DNA of 64,000 bases from Paucihalobacter sp036825875. Lineage in GTDB: Bacteria > Bacteroidota > Bacteroidia > Flavobacteriales > Flavobacteriaceae. Position numbers and translations under genes: made by a program. The stretch spans positions 37,673-101,672 of the forward strand of contig NZ_DAISXK010000005.1 of assembly GCF_036825875.1 (NCBI RefSeq). Reading direction: 5' to 3'. Of this stretch, positions 8,538 to 16,509 are shown piece after piece. The notes under the pieces are model-generated. The model did no database searches. It was not told the origin of the DNA and saw nothing but the letters and a program-made list of their open reading frames with translations. The first letter of the stretch is position 1. The number at the start of each line of letters is the position of its first letter.

Positions 8538-9998
8538 ATGAAATTAAAAAAAGTATCACTTAGGCTTAGAATATTTATAGGAATGATAACCTTGGTTTTA
8601 CTAGCCTCTATTCTTATTGCTTTGGTGACTATTTATCAATACAACGAAGAAGCTCAAGACTACCACCGCGAACGTTTAGAAAGAAAAGAAATCGCTATTA
8701 CCGAGCATATTGATTTTGTTTTGCGTGACCGACAGACAACTTACGAAATAACCACACAAAACATCCCAAGAATTTTCAAAGAAAAAATATTTGAAATTGC
8801 TGAAATACATGGTATGCAAATTAATCTTTATGATTTAGAAGGCGATTTACTTATCAGTTCTAGAGGTGCATTTGCAATGGATTCCATTGTGAGGTGTCTT
8901 GATCCCGAAGTGTTGAATGCCGTTTCTCAAAATTTCCAGCATCGATTCGTCAATAAAACCATTAGTAACAAGGTAACTTATCAATCTTCTTATTCATTTA
9001 TTACCGATAACAAGTTTAAACCCTTAGCAATTTTAAATTTACCGTATCTTGAAAATGATGAATTTTTAAATAAAGAGCTCAACGAGTTCCTTTTGCGTCT
9101 AGGGTTTGCCTATTCTATTATGATTTTGGTTGCCATTGCTTTTGCTTTTATCTTATCGAGATTTATCACCAAATCGTTAAAAACGGTAAGTGATAAAATG
9201 GCAAAAACCCGTCTTGAATATCGCAATGAAAAAATTGATATTCAAGACACCAGTCAAGAAATAGAAACGCTGGTTACTGCCTATAATAGCATGATTGACG
9301 AATTGGAAGAAAGCGCCGTTAAATTAGCCACCAGTGAAAGAGAACAAGCTTGGCGAGAAATGGCTAAACAAGTGGCTCATGAAATTAAAAATCCTTTAAC
9401 ACCCATGCGCTTGAGTATTCAAAGTTTTGAGCGCAAGTTCGATCCTCAAGACGAAAATATTAAACAAAAGCTAAATGAGTTTTCTAAAACACTCATTCAG
9501 CAAATAGATACAATGAGTTCTATTGCATCTGCTTTTTCAACCTTTGCTAAAATGCCAGCACAGAAAAATGAAACCTTAAATGTGGTTGAAATAACAAAAC
9601 TGGCTTTAGATATTTTTAATGAGGATTACATCTCATTTATTTCCGAACAAGACAAGATTATTGCTAAATTTGATAGAACCCAACTTATCAGAGTTGTGAC
9701 GAATTTGGTTAAAAATGGTATTCAAGCAATACCTGAAGACCAAGAAAATAAACGCATTGTAGTAGATATTACAAAAGATGAATTCAATGTAATTATCTCA
9801 GTTTCGGATAATGGTATAGGAATAGCCGAAGCGCATAAAACAAAAGTATTTGAACCAAAATTTACAACCAAATCAAGCGGTATGGGATTAGGATTGGCCA
9901 TGGTTAAAAATATCGTAGAAACTTATAATGGAACAATTTCTTTCACCTCCAATCCAGGCCGAGGCACCATTTTTAAGGTATCATTCCTTAAAGTTTAA
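8538..9998 (+). CDS. NtrY-like sensor histidine kinase
   Basis: Membrane-bound two-component sensor of 486 residues. Order: TM1 (about 10-33), a roughly 150-residue periplasmic sensor region, TM2 (about 195-215), HAMP linker, HisKA with the phospho-accepting histidine near residue 281 in VAHEIKNPLTPMRL, then HATPase with the N box (VVTNLVKNGIQAI), DNGIGI and GMGLGLAMVKNIV. NPLTPM is characteristic of NtrY-type kinases. The ATG at 8538 is preferred over the in-frame TTG at 8517 because the membrane anchor follows directly. No response regulator is adjacent, so its partner is encoded elsewhere. Confidence 0.92.
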   Translation: MKLKKVSLRLRIFIGMITLVLLASILIALVTIYQYNEEAQDYHRERLERKEIAITEHIDFVLRDRQTTYEITTQNIPRIFKEKIFEIAEIHGMQINLYDLEGDLLISSRGAFAMDSIVRCLDPEVLNAVSQNFQHRFVNKTISNKVTYQSSYSFITDNKFKPLAILNLPYLENDEFLNKELNEFLLRLGFAYSIMILVAIAFAFILSRFITKSLKTVSDKMAKTRLEYRNEKIDIQDTSQEIETLVTAYNSMIDELEESAVKLATSEREQAWREMAKQVAHEIKNPLTPMRLSIQSFERKFDPQDENIKQKLNEFSKTLIQQIDTMSSIASAFSTFAKMPAQKNETLNVVEITKLALDIFNEDYISFISEQDKIIAKFDRTQLIRVVTNLVKNGIQAIPEDQENKRIVVDITKDEFNVIISVSDNGIGIAEAHKTKVFEPKFTTKSSGMGLGLAMVKNIVETYNGTISFTSNPGRGTIFKVSFLKV

Positions 9999-10026
9999 AA
10001 ACAAAAATTAAAACAAAAATTAAATT

Positions 10027-10809
10027 ATGAGTTATAACAACATACTATCGGAACATGACAATGGAATCACAACCATTACCATAAACAGACCTAATAAATT
10101 AAATGCACTCAATAAAGCTACAATTGAGGAATTACACCAAGCATTTAAGGAGGCAGATAATGATAAAAAAGTAAAAGTCATTATAATTACAGGAAGCGGT
10201 GAAAAAGCTTTTGTGGCTGGTGCAGACATTAGCGAGTTTGCAGATTTCAGTATTGAAAACGGTGGAAAATTAGCCGCAAAAGGTCAAGAATTATTATTCG
10301 ATTTTGTTGAAAATCTGTCTACACCGGTTATTGCTGCGGTTAATGGTTTTGCACTTGGCGGTGGACTAGAATTGGCAATGGCTTGTCATTTCAGAGTTGC
10401 CAGCAACAATGCTAAAATGGGATTGCCCGAAGTATCCTTAGGCGTCATTCCTGGTTATGGTGGTACCCAACGACTTCCTCAATTAGTTGGAAAAGGGCGT
10501 GCTATGGAATTAATTATGACGGCAGGCATGATAGACGCCAACCAAGCTTTAAGTTATGGATTGGTAAATCATATAACCACTATTGAAGAGTTATTGTCAT
10601 TTTGTAAAGGAATTGCCAACAAAATAATGCGCAATTCATCGGTCGCGATTGCAGCTGCCATTAAAGCCGTAAATGCCGGATTTAAGGATGGTGTGGATGG
10701 ATACAAAGCTGAAATAATAGCTTTTGGCGATAGTTTTGGCACAGAAGATTTTAAAGAAGGTACATCCGCATTTTTGGAAAAACGCAAAGCCGACTTTCCA
10801 GGTAAATAA
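10027..10809 (+). CDS. Enoyl-CoA hydratase/isomerase family protein (crotonase)
   Basis: Cytosolic crotonase of 260 residues, expected to hydrate trans-2-enoyl-CoA in beta-oxidation or amino-acid breakdown. Visible features are the oxyanion-hole segments AFVAGADISEF and NGFALGGGLELAMACHFR. The two catalytic glutamates lie in GGLELAM (near 117) and LPEVSLGVIPGYGGTQRL (near 137). It starts 28 bp after the kinase gene and is followed by a strong terminator. Other beta-oxidation genes are absent nearby, so the exact acyl substrate is unknown. Confidence 0.93.
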   Translation: MSYNNILSEHDNGITTITINRPNKLNALNKATIEELHQAFKEADNDKKVKVIIITGSGEKAFVAGADISEFADFSIENGGKLAAKGQELLFDFVENLSTPVIAAVNGFALGGGLELAMACHFRVASNNAKMGLPEVSLGVIPGYGGTQRLPQLVGKGRAMELIMTAGMIDANQALSYGLVNHITTIEELLSFCKGIANKIMRNSSVAIAAAIKAVNAGFKDGVDGYKAEIIAFGDSFGTEDFKEGTSAFLEKRKADFPGK

Positions 10810-10836
10810 AAACTAGATTCTTTATTAAATTTATAC

Positions 10837-10866
10837 AAAAAAGTGAGCCCTAAAGCTCACTTTTTT
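10837..10866 (+). terminator. Rho-independent terminator
   Basis: The stem GTGAGC/GCTCAC (10843-10848 with 10855-10860) has flanking A6 and T6 runs that extend the stem and give the U-tract. It ends the crotonase transcript. The A-run also makes it usable for the convergent gene at 10896-11456. Confidence 0.85.
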
Positions 10867-10895
10867 CACTAATAGATAACTAATATAAACAGAAA

Positions 10896-11456
10896 CTATA
10901 ATTTAAATTTTTCGGTATAAACTCTGCCGTTAGATGTCATCACTGCTGCGTAATCACCTCTTTCGGTTCTGTCTAATTTATAGGCTCGTTTTAAAATAGG
11001 ATTTTCAGAAGATATTATTTCGGAATGAATTAACTCGTTTTCATAGTAAAGTTCAACCTTCATCTTATTACTGTCCAGACCAACTTTTGAAATTAAAATT
11101 TTTGCATCTTCTTTTTGGAATATTGGTTTGTAAATGGTTTGAACATCTTTGTCAAAAAATTCAACGCCCTGTTCTGTAACTTTGAAAGAAGTTATTTCAA
11201 TTTGAAATTTTGTATCAATTTCAAGTGTGTACGTACCTTTCTCTAATTGCGAATAATCAAATAGCGCTTTAGCATCACCCTTATAATTTACAGTGCTAAG
11301 TTGAACCACAGTACCCGATGCATCTTTAATTACAACTGAGATATTGTTTATGTCGTTATTAGTGATTTTATTTTCAACTAATACATTGCTTGTGTAACTA
11401 GATAAAGTTCCGAACATTACAGCTACAATTAAAAGTTTTTTTATCATTGTTTTCAT
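10896..11456 (-). CDS. Exported protein of unknown function, Ig-like fold suspected
   Basis: A 186-residue protein with a signal peptide (about 1-20, basic MKTMIKK then a hydrophobic stretch). The body alternates short beta-strand-like segments (ISVVIKDASGTVVQLSTVNYKGDAKALFDYSQLEKGTYTLEI reads as a T9SS-tail-like or DUF3244-like sandwich). It does not end in a clear sorting signal. It has its own -7 box and upstream CATGTAT repeats. Function unknown. Confidence 0.7.
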   Translation of the reverse strand: MKTMIKKLLIVAVMFGTLSSYTSNVLVENKITNNDINNISVVIKDASGTVVQLSTVNYKGDAKALFDYSQLEKGTYTLEIDTKFQIEITSFKVTEQGVEFFDKDVQTIYKPIFQKEDAKILISKVGLDSNKMKVELYYENELIHSEIISSENPILKRAYKLDRTERGDYAAVMTSNGRVYTEKFKL

Positions 11457-11484
11457 TGTTTTTTATTATTACTAATTTCTGGTA

Positions 11485-11492
11485 CAAACTTA
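11485..11492 (-). promoter_or_regulatory. -7 box of the exported-protein gene
   Basis: The minus strand reads TAAGTTTG, matching TAnnTTTG, about 30 bases before the ATG at 11456. Confidence 0.5.
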
Positions 11493-11515
11493 GTCTAGGA
11501 TTACCTGTTAAAAAA

Positions 11516-11534
11516 CATGTATATTGGCATGTAT
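11516..11534. repeat. CATGTAT direct repeat, possible operator
   Basis: CATGTAT occurs at 11516-11522 and 11528-11534, with TGTACAT just beyond. The repeats lie roughly 25-45 bases upstream of the -7 box at 11485-11492, between the exported-protein gene and a divergent AraC gene. Regulatory role inferred only. Confidence 0.35.
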
Positions 11535-11633
11535 GTGTACATAATTAACCAACAGGAAATAAATATTAGATATTAAAGTTAATATAGAATATAATTACGG
11601 TAATTCATTATAGTTTTTCTTTTTAATTAGCCG

Positions 11634-11641
11634 TAAATTTG
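11634..11641 (+). promoter_or_regulatory. -7 box very close to the AraC start
   Basis: TAAATTTG matches TAnnTTTG and ends only 8 bases before the ATG at 11650. The predicted transcript would therefore start within a few bases of the start codon, with essentially no leader. Confidence 0.5.
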
Positions 11642-11649
11642 TATAAGAT

Positions 11650-12522
11650 ATGACAGCGAGAAAACCTATATTAGAAAAGATTAGTCCGGAGTTTGGAAGC
11701 TCTTTAAGAGTTAAAAAACATGAGGCCTATATTGGTGAAAACAAACCATTTTGGCATTTTCATCCGGAGGTTGAATTGGTTTATGTGAACAAAGGCCAAG
11801 GTAAAAGACATATCGGAAGTCATTTGTCGTATTTTAACAATAGTCAATTATTACTTATTGGCGCTAATTTGCCACATAACGGTTTTACAGATCGCTTAAC
11901 AATTAACGGTTCAGAAACGCTGGTGCAGTTTAGACCAGAGTTTTTAGGGGAACATTTCTTCGATATTCCTGAAATGGGTTCTATTAAAAAATTATTTGAA
12001 CGCTCAAAAAATGGCATTCTATTCGGTGTAAAGACAAAACTTAAATTAGGAAAAAAAATTGAAAAATTAGCCGAAAAAGAAGGTTTTAAAAAAATATTGA
12101 TATTGTTAGAAGTACTTCACGACTTGTCAAAGGCCGAAGATTATATCATATTAAATGCCGATGGATTCGCCTTTGAAACAGAGCCGCAAGACAGCGCCAA
12201 GATCGACATTATATTTAAACACGTAAACGCCAATTTTAAATCGCATATCAGCTTAGACGAGATTGCCGATAAGGTTAGTATGACAGTCCCAGCATTCTGT
12301 CGCTATTTTAAAAAGGTTACCGGTAAAACCTTTACTAAATTGGTTAATGAATATAGAGTAGTGCATGCAACTAAGCTGCTTTCAGAAAGTAAAATGAGTA
12401 TTACGGAAGTTTGTTTTGAATGTGGCTTTAATAATTTTTCTCATTTTAATAAGTTGTTTAAAGAGTTTACAGGTAAAAGCGCATCTAAATATAGAGGCGA
12501 ATTAAAAATGATTGTACAATAA
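11650..12522 (+). CDS. AraC-family regulator with N-terminal cupin-like domain
   Basis: Cytosolic regulator of 290 residues. The N-terminal half looks like a cupin ligand domain (FWHFHPEVELVYVNKGQGKRHIGSHLSYF, then LLLIGANLPHNGF). The C-terminal half has the AraC double helix-turn-helix (HISLDEIADKVSMTVPAFCRYFKKVTG.., MSITEVCFECGFNNFSHFNKLFKEFTGKSASKYR). Cupin-AraC proteins in Bacteroidota often sense sugars or small metabolites; the ligand is unknown. A short gene of 59 residues follows 16 bp downstream. It diverges from the exported-protein gene and is the obvious candidate to control it. Confidence 0.88.
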   Translation: MTARKPILEKISPEFGSSLRVKKHEAYIGENKPFWHFHPEVELVYVNKGQGKRHIGSHLSYFNNSQLLLIGANLPHNGFTDRLTINGSETLVQFRPEFLGEHFFDIPEMGSIKKLFERSKNGILFGVKTKLKLGKKIEKLAEKEGFKKILILLEVLHDLSKAEDYIILNADGFAFETEPQDSAKIDIIFKHVNANFKSHISLDEIADKVSMTVPAFCRYFKKVTGKTFTKLVNEYRVVHATKLLSESKMSITEVCFECGFNNFSHFNKLFKEFTGKSASKYRGELKMIVQ

Positions 12523-12538
12523 CACACCAATAAAAGCT

Positions 12539-12718
12539 ATGGCAAAGAAAAATAAAATTCAAATAGCACTTGAATATTACACTAAAAAGGGAGAAGAAAT
12601 ATTGAAAACTGTAAATAGCAGAAACGATTTAACAGCAGATGAGATTATCCATTTTGGCGAAGAAATGGCGATTCTGGAATACAAAATGACTGCCTTAGAA
12701 GTGGCTAAAGAAAGTTAA
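12539..12718 (+). CDS. Small acidic helical protein, function unknown
   Basis: A 59-residue protein beginning MAKKNKIQIALEYYTKKG. It is predicted to be almost entirely helical and amphipathic, with no cysteines or membrane segment. An in-frame TTG at 12512 lies inside the AraC gene, so the ATG at 12539 is preferred. It is 16 bp after the AraC stop and likely co-transcribed. It ends 6 bp from the convergent HD-domain gene. I do not recognise a family. Confidence 0.6.
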   Translation: MAKKNKIQIALEYYTKKGEEILKTVNSRNDLTADEIIHFGEEMAILEYKMTALEVAKES

Positions 12719-12724
12719 CACTTT

Positions 12725-13381
12725 TTACCTTTCGCCATCCCATTCGGCATAAAACTGCTCGAGATATTGCTCCATAAACTTGTGCCGTTGTTGCGCAATG
12801 CGTTTTCCTGTTCGCGTGTTCATTTTATCTTTAAGAAGCAATAATTTTTCGTAAAAGTGATTAATTGTTGGCGCCGTTGAGGATTTGTATTCGGCTTTGG
12901 TCATTTTTAGATTTGGTTTGATGCTTGGATCAAATAAACCTCTGTTTTTAAATCCTCCATAATTAAAAGCACGCGCAATACCAATAGCACCAATGGCATC
13001 TAATCTGTCAGCATCCTGAACAACCTGAAGTTCTATCGAGTTAAACGATTGGCCATTCTCAAAACTATTCTTAAACGACATGTGCTTAATAATGTTTACC
13101 ACATGTTCAATAACACTGCTGTCTAAATTGTGCTTAAATAAAAATTGTCTTGCCATATCTGGCCCAATTGTTTCATTACCATCGTAAAATTTACTATCAG
13201 CAATATCATGAAGTAAAGCACCAAGCTGCACAATAAGCAAGTCAACCGTTTCGTTTTCAGCGATAAGTATAGAATTATTAAAGACCCTCAAGGTGTGAAA
13301 CCAATCGTGACCGCCTTCGGCATTTGTTAAAACCGATTTTACGTAGGTCTTGGTGGCTTTTAGTATTTCAATATCATTCAT
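12725..13381 (-). CDS. HD-domain phosphohydrolase
   Basis: Cytosolic 218-residue HD protein, YedJ/YpgQ-like. Metal-binding residues are in HDWFHTLRV (near 20), ALLHDIADSKF (the HD pair near 57-58), HMS (near 104) and QDADRLDAIGAIGIARAF. The family hydrolyses nucleotide or related phosphates; the substrate is not predictable. It overlaps the acyltransferase stop by 8 bp and so forms a two-gene unit with it. Confidence 0.88.
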   Translation of the reverse strand: MNDIEILKATKTYVKSVLTNAEGGHDWFHTLRVFNNSILIAENETVDLLIVQLGALLHDIADSKFYDGNETIGPDMARQFLFKHNLDSSVIEHVVNIIKHMSFKNSFENGQSFNSIELQVVQDADRLDAIGAIGIARAFNYGGFKNRGLFDPSIKPNLKMTKAEYKSSTAPTINHFYEKLLLLKDKMNTRTGKRIAQQRHKFMEQYLEQFYAEWDGER

Positions 13382-14114
13382 TTGTTATTGCTGAAGTTAT
13401 TTCGGTTTCAATTATAGTAACTAATTCTTCATGATTAGAAAAATTAGAAAGCTTTTTTGGCTGGTGAACTTTAAATTTAATGTGCGCACCAAGTCCCATA
13501 GGAAATTTTCCAAATCGCAATGTTTTCCACGAATTATTAATGGTGATAGGCACCACAGTGGCACTTGGTATGTTTTCAAAAAGCGTTAGAAGTCCTTTTT
13601 TCTGAAAGGGTTTTGGTGCCCCAGTCCGGCTGCGCGTTCCTTCAGGAAAAATAACAGCGGCTCTTTTAGTGGTTTCAATATAGGTTGCAAAATTTTTGAT
13701 AGCAGTAACAGCTTGTTGTGGTTTTTTCCTATCTATTAAAACAGAACCACCGTGACGTAAATTGAAAGAAACACTTGGGATACCTTTACCTAATTCAACC
13801 TTGCTGATAAACTTAGGATGGTATTTTCGCATATACCAGATCAAAGGTGGGATATCGTACATGCTTTGATGGTTCGCGACAATAATTATAGGTTGATTGT
13901 TTTCGATAATGAAATTATTTTCAAATGAAAACCTAGTTCCTAAAACATTTAAACTCCGCATGATAAAAAACTGAAGCCATTCTACACTTCGCTTGTGAGC
14001 TTTGTAACCGAGCAAGTTTAAACAAAACCACTGTACTGGGTGAAATATTACCAAGGTTAAGCCAAAGCATATTAAATACAATGGTGTTAAAACGTATGAA
14101 ATAAGTTTTTGCAT
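13374..14114 (-). CDS. 1-acyl-sn-glycerol-3-phosphate acyltransferase (PlsC family)
   Basis: Membrane-associated acyltransferase of 246 residues that should add the second acyl chain to lysophosphatidic acid. Motif I is VANHQSMYDIPPL (HX4D), motif III VIFPEGTRSRTG, motif IV VVPITI. An N-terminal hydrophobic helix anchors it. The reading frame is open upstream to 14156, but those codons are the terminator of the bacilliredoxin gene, so ATG at 14114 (MQKLISYVLTP) is the start. The next gene overlaps its 3' end. Confidence 0.92.
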   Translation of the reverse strand: MQKLISYVLTPLYLICFGLTLVIFHPVQWFCLNLLGYKAHKRSVEWLQFFIMRSLNVLGTRFSFENNFIIENNQPIIIVANHQSMYDIPPLIWYMRKYHPKFISKVELGKGIPSVSFNLRHGGSVLIDRKKPQQAVTAIKNFATYIETTKRAAVIFPEGTRSRTGAPKPFQKKGLLTLFENIPSATVVPITINNSWKTLRFGKFPMGLGAHIKFKVHQPKKLSNFSNHEELVTIIETEITSAITNE

Positions 14115-14124
14115 GGTGTAAAAA

Positions 14125-14152
14125 TAAAAAAACCACGCTTTGTGCGTGGCTT
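14125..14152 (-). terminator. Terminator of the bacilliredoxin gene
   Basis: The stem CCACGC/GCGTGG (14133-14138 with 14144-14149) is followed on the minus strand by a run of T. It lies 23 bases after the stop at 14175. Confidence 0.8.
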
Positions 14153-14174
14153 TCATTTACGAAATTATACTGAT

Positions 14175-14585
14175 TTAACAGTGTTGATTGTAAGCATCAA
14201 CTAAATTTTCGGCAATCATTTCTGCTGGTCGGCCTTCAATGTGATGTCTTTCTAACATGTGAACCAATTCACCATCTTTAAACAAAGCCATACTTGGCGA
14301 GCTTGGAGGAAATGGAACCATATGAGCTCTAGCTACATCTGTTGCTTCGCGATCTACACCTGCAAAAACGGTAACTAAATTATCTGGTTTCTTTGAGTTT
14401 TGTAAACTTATGCGCGCACCTGGTCTGGCGTTGGCAGCGGCGCAACCACAAACTGAATTTACTACAACCAAAGTAGTACCTTTCTTCGATAATGCCTGAT
14501 TTACAGCTTCGGCGGAATGTAATTCTTCAAAACCCACGCTAGTTAAATCTTCGCGCATTGGTTTTACTAATTCTGGTGGATACAT
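14175..14585 (-). CDS. Bacilliredoxin (BrxA/BrxB, YphP/YqiW family)
   Basis: Cytosolic thiol protein of 136 residues. The signature CGC sits at residues 46-48 (NSVCGCAAANARPG), followed by TVFAGVDREATDVARAHMVPFPPSSPS. The family removes bacillithiol from mixed disulfides in Firmicutes and is also widespread in Bacteroidota, some of which make bacillithiol. It is monocistronic, with its own -7 box and terminator. Presence hints at bacillithiol or a similar low-molecular thiol, which the window cannot confirm. Confidence 0.93.
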   Translation of the reverse strand: MYPPELVKPMREDLTSVGFEELHSAEAVNQALSKKGTTLVVVNSVCGCAAANARPGARISLQNSKKPDNLVTVFAGVDREATDVARAHMVPFPPSSPSMALFKDGELVHMLERHHIEGRPAEMIAENLVDAYNQHC

Positions 14586-14615
14586 ATATTTTGTATTTAT
14601 GTGAAAATTAAGTCA

Positions 14616-14623
14616 CAAAGTTA
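14616..14623 (-). promoter_or_regulatory. -7 box of bacilliredoxin promoter
   Basis: The minus strand reads TAACTTTG (TAnnTTTG), 30 bases before the ATG at 14585. Confidence 0.55.
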
Positions 14624-14746
14624 CAAAACTTGATATAATTTAAGTCGAAATTATAATGAGATTAACTATTTAATTTTGAAGTTTGTTTGATCCAAAATTT
14701 TTAACCTAACAAAGTTATTCGTCTAAAATAATTACATTGATATCGT

Positions 14747-14754
14747 TACCTTTG
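14747..14754 (+). promoter_or_regulatory. -7 box of the TerB-DnaJ gene
   Basis: TACCTTTG matches TAnnTTTG, about 30 bases before the TTG start at 14784. Confidence 0.5.
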
Positions 14755-14783
14755 CATTTCTTTTTAATTAAACACATTTTATT

Positions 14784-15506
14784 TTGATTCGTTGGATTGC
14801 TGTTATCATAGGTTTTATATTTTTTAGATTTCCTGGTGCTATCATAGGTTTTTTATTGGGAAGTTTGCTAGAAGGATTTCAAAAAAACAGGCAAAATCCA
14901 TTTTCTGGTAATGCTAAAGTTTCACCTGCCGATTTTGAACTTAATTTACTATCGCTAGCATCTATTGTTATTAAAGCAGATGGCAATGTTAGCGAACAAG
15001 AAATGCGATTTGTTCAAAATTACTTCGTTCAAGCTTATGGTAAAGACCATGCCAATGCAACATTTAGAACCTTTAATGAGGTTGTAAAAAATCGAGAAAT
15101 ATCAGCCCTTAAAATTTGTGAATTTTTACGAATTAGAACCCGCTATGAGTCGCGTTTACAAATTATCCATTTTCTTTTTAGTATCGCGCAAGCCGATGGT
15201 TTGGTGTCGCAACCAGAGGTTGAAAAGATTAAAGAAATCGCCAATTATCTCTCTATTGGGGTGCGTGATTTTGAAAGTATAAAGGCCATGTTCTTTAAAA
15301 ATCCAGATAGCGCCTATAAAATTCTAGAAATTGACAAAGGCGCCACTGCAAACGAAATTAAGTCGGCTTACAGAACAATGGCTAAAAAATATCATCCTGA
15401 TAAACTACAACACATGGATGAAGCCTATCGAAAGGGAGCAGAGGAGAAGTTTAGAAAAGTTCAGGAAGCTTATGAGCAATTGCAAAAGGAGTTAAATTTT
15501 AAGTAA
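14784..15506 (+). CDS. DjlA-like membrane co-chaperone: TM helix, TerB and J domain
   Basis: A 240-residue protein with one N-terminal membrane helix pair (IRWIAVIIGFIFFRFPGAII.., residues 1-27). A TerB-like tellurite-resistance domain follows (about 45-165, with LASIVIKADGNVSEQEMRFV and FSIAQADGLVSQPEVEKI), then a C-terminal J domain (about 172-238) with the HPD motif in YHPDKL. J domains stimulate DnaK ATPase; DjlA-type proteins do so at the inner membrane. The start is TTG, since no ATG precedes residue 70. Monocistronic; a toxin-antitoxin promoter follows. Confidence 0.88.
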   Translation: MIRWIAVIIGFIFFRFPGAIIGFLLGSLLEGFQKNRQNPFSGNAKVSPADFELNLLSLASIVIKADGNVSEQEMRFVQNYFVQAYGKDHANATFRTFNEVVKNREISALKICEFLRIRTRYESRLQIIHFLFSIAQADGLVSQPEVEKIKEIANYLSIGVRDFESIKAMFFKNPDSAYKILEIDKGATANEIKSAYRTMAKKYHPDKLQHMDEAYRKGAEEKFRKVQEAYEQLQKELNFK

Positions 15507-15519
15507 TTTTTTTAACTAA

Positions 15520-15550
15520 GACAAATGTCGTATATTTGAGGACATATGTT
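15520..15550. promoter_or_regulatory. Twin ACA-N2-TGT operator around the Xre-RES promoter
   Basis: GACAAATGTC (15520-15529) and GACATATGTT (15541-15550) are palindromes of the form ACA-N2-TGT, 21 bp apart, so on the same helix face. Between them lies TATATTTG (15531-15538), a perfect TAnnTTTG -7 box. The second palindrome covers the expected start site, 7 bases before the antitoxin ATG. Autorepression by the antitoxin is the standard arrangement for such modules; the binding itself is inferred. Confidence 0.65.
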
Positions 15551-15556
15551 TTAGTA

Positions 15557-16045
15557 ATGAATAATTTTGAAACTCATATCAATTCGGTAAATGAAGCTGC
15601 GACACTTTATGTTAAAACTTTCACGCAGTTGGACGTTGCCAAAAGTTTTGGTTTGCAGGATTTACTAGACGATAAATTAATGCTCATCAAAGCCATTAGA
15701 AAGGGCATTCCGTTTACGCTTTTCAACGAAATAAAAAATATCACGCCATTTTCCGATGATGATTGGGCCGAAATTCTTAGCGTATCCACCAAATCATTAC
15801 AGCGTTACAAACAAAAGAAAGATTTTTTGTTCAAACCCATTCATTCCGAAAAAATTATTGAAATAGCTGAGGTGTCATTAGTAGGAAATGTAGTTTTTGG
15901 AGATAGTTCCAAATTTAAACTTTGGCTCAACACACCTAGTTATGCGCTTGGTAACATGTTGCCTATTGAGTTACTTAAAGATTCCTATGGTAAGGAGATG
16001 GTACTCGCCGAACTCCACCGAATAGACCACGGAATTTTTGCCTAA
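15557..16045 (+). CDS. Xre/MbcA/ParS-type antitoxin (DUF2384)
   Basis: A 162-residue antitoxin of the RES-Xre type II toxin-antitoxin family. The N-terminal part is an Xre-like DNA-binding region (LMLIKAIRKGIPFTLFNEI.. then WAEILSVSTKSLQRYKQ). The C-terminal toxin-binding domain shows the typical EVSLVGNVVFGDSSKFKLWL and NTPSYALGNMLPIELL. The ATG at 15557 is preferred to a TTG at 15536, which would put the operator inside the gene. The stop overlaps the toxin start (TAATG), so expression is coupled. It should neutralise the RES toxin and repress its own promoter. Confidence 0.9.
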   Translation: MNNFETHINSVNEAATLYVKTFTQLDVAKSFGLQDLLDDKLMLIKAIRKGIPFTLFNEIKNITPFSDDDWAEILSVSTKSLQRYKQKKDFLFKPIHSEKIIEIAEVSLVGNVVFGDSSKFKLWLNTPSYALGNMLPIELLKDSYGKEMVLAELHRIDHGIFA

Positions 16046-16509
16046 TGATTGTTTATAGGTTATCTAGAAAGAAATATGCCAATGAATTGTCAGGCAAAGG
16101 TGCCGCATTATTTGGTAATCGTTGGAATTCAAAAGGGGTTGAAATGATTTACACTTCTGAAAGTCGGGCACTTGCTATGGCTGAGGTCGCTGTTCATTTA
16201 ACTTTAGCTACTTTGCCAAATGATTTCGTGTTGCTAGAAATATTGATTCCGGACAAGCTTTCAATTTTAGAATTCAGCCCCAAAGAATTATCTAAAAACT
16301 GGAATGCATTTCCGCACCATCCCGAAACGCAGCTTGCTGGAGATCAATTCATAAGAGACAATCATTTTGCTGTGATGAAAGTACCTTCGGCGGTGGTTCA
16401 AGGAGATTTTAATTATATAATAAATCCTTACCATTCCCAATTTAAGCTGATTAAAATTGCTGCTCAACTTCCATTTTTATTTGACCAACGATTGTTTAAA
16501 TCATCCTAA
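16045..16509 (+). CDS. RES-domain toxin
   Basis: A 154-residue toxin of the RES family; characterised members degrade NAD+ or modify a protein target from it. Family residues are visible: the arginine in IVYRLSRKKYANELSGKGA, the block FGNRWNSKGVEMIYTSES with a following glutamate in AMAEVAVHL, and the serine in VPSAVVQGDFNYIINPYH. Length is normal and the frame intact, so the module looks active. Its last bases overlap by 4 bp the 3' end of the convergent TonB receptor gene. Confidence 0.9.
   Translation: MIVYRLSRKKYANELSGKGAALFGNRWNSKGVEMIYTSESRALAMAEVAVHLTLATLPNDFVLLEILIPDKLSILEFSPKELSKNWNAFPHHPETQLAGDQFIRDNHFAVMKVPSAVVQGDFNYIINPYHSQFKLIKIAAQLPFLFDQRLFKSS

Noticed and set aside
14115..14156. 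Longer start for the PlsC gene
   Set aside because: The extra codons are the stem-loop and T run that terminate the bacilliredoxin gene; the ATG at 14114 fits the family start.
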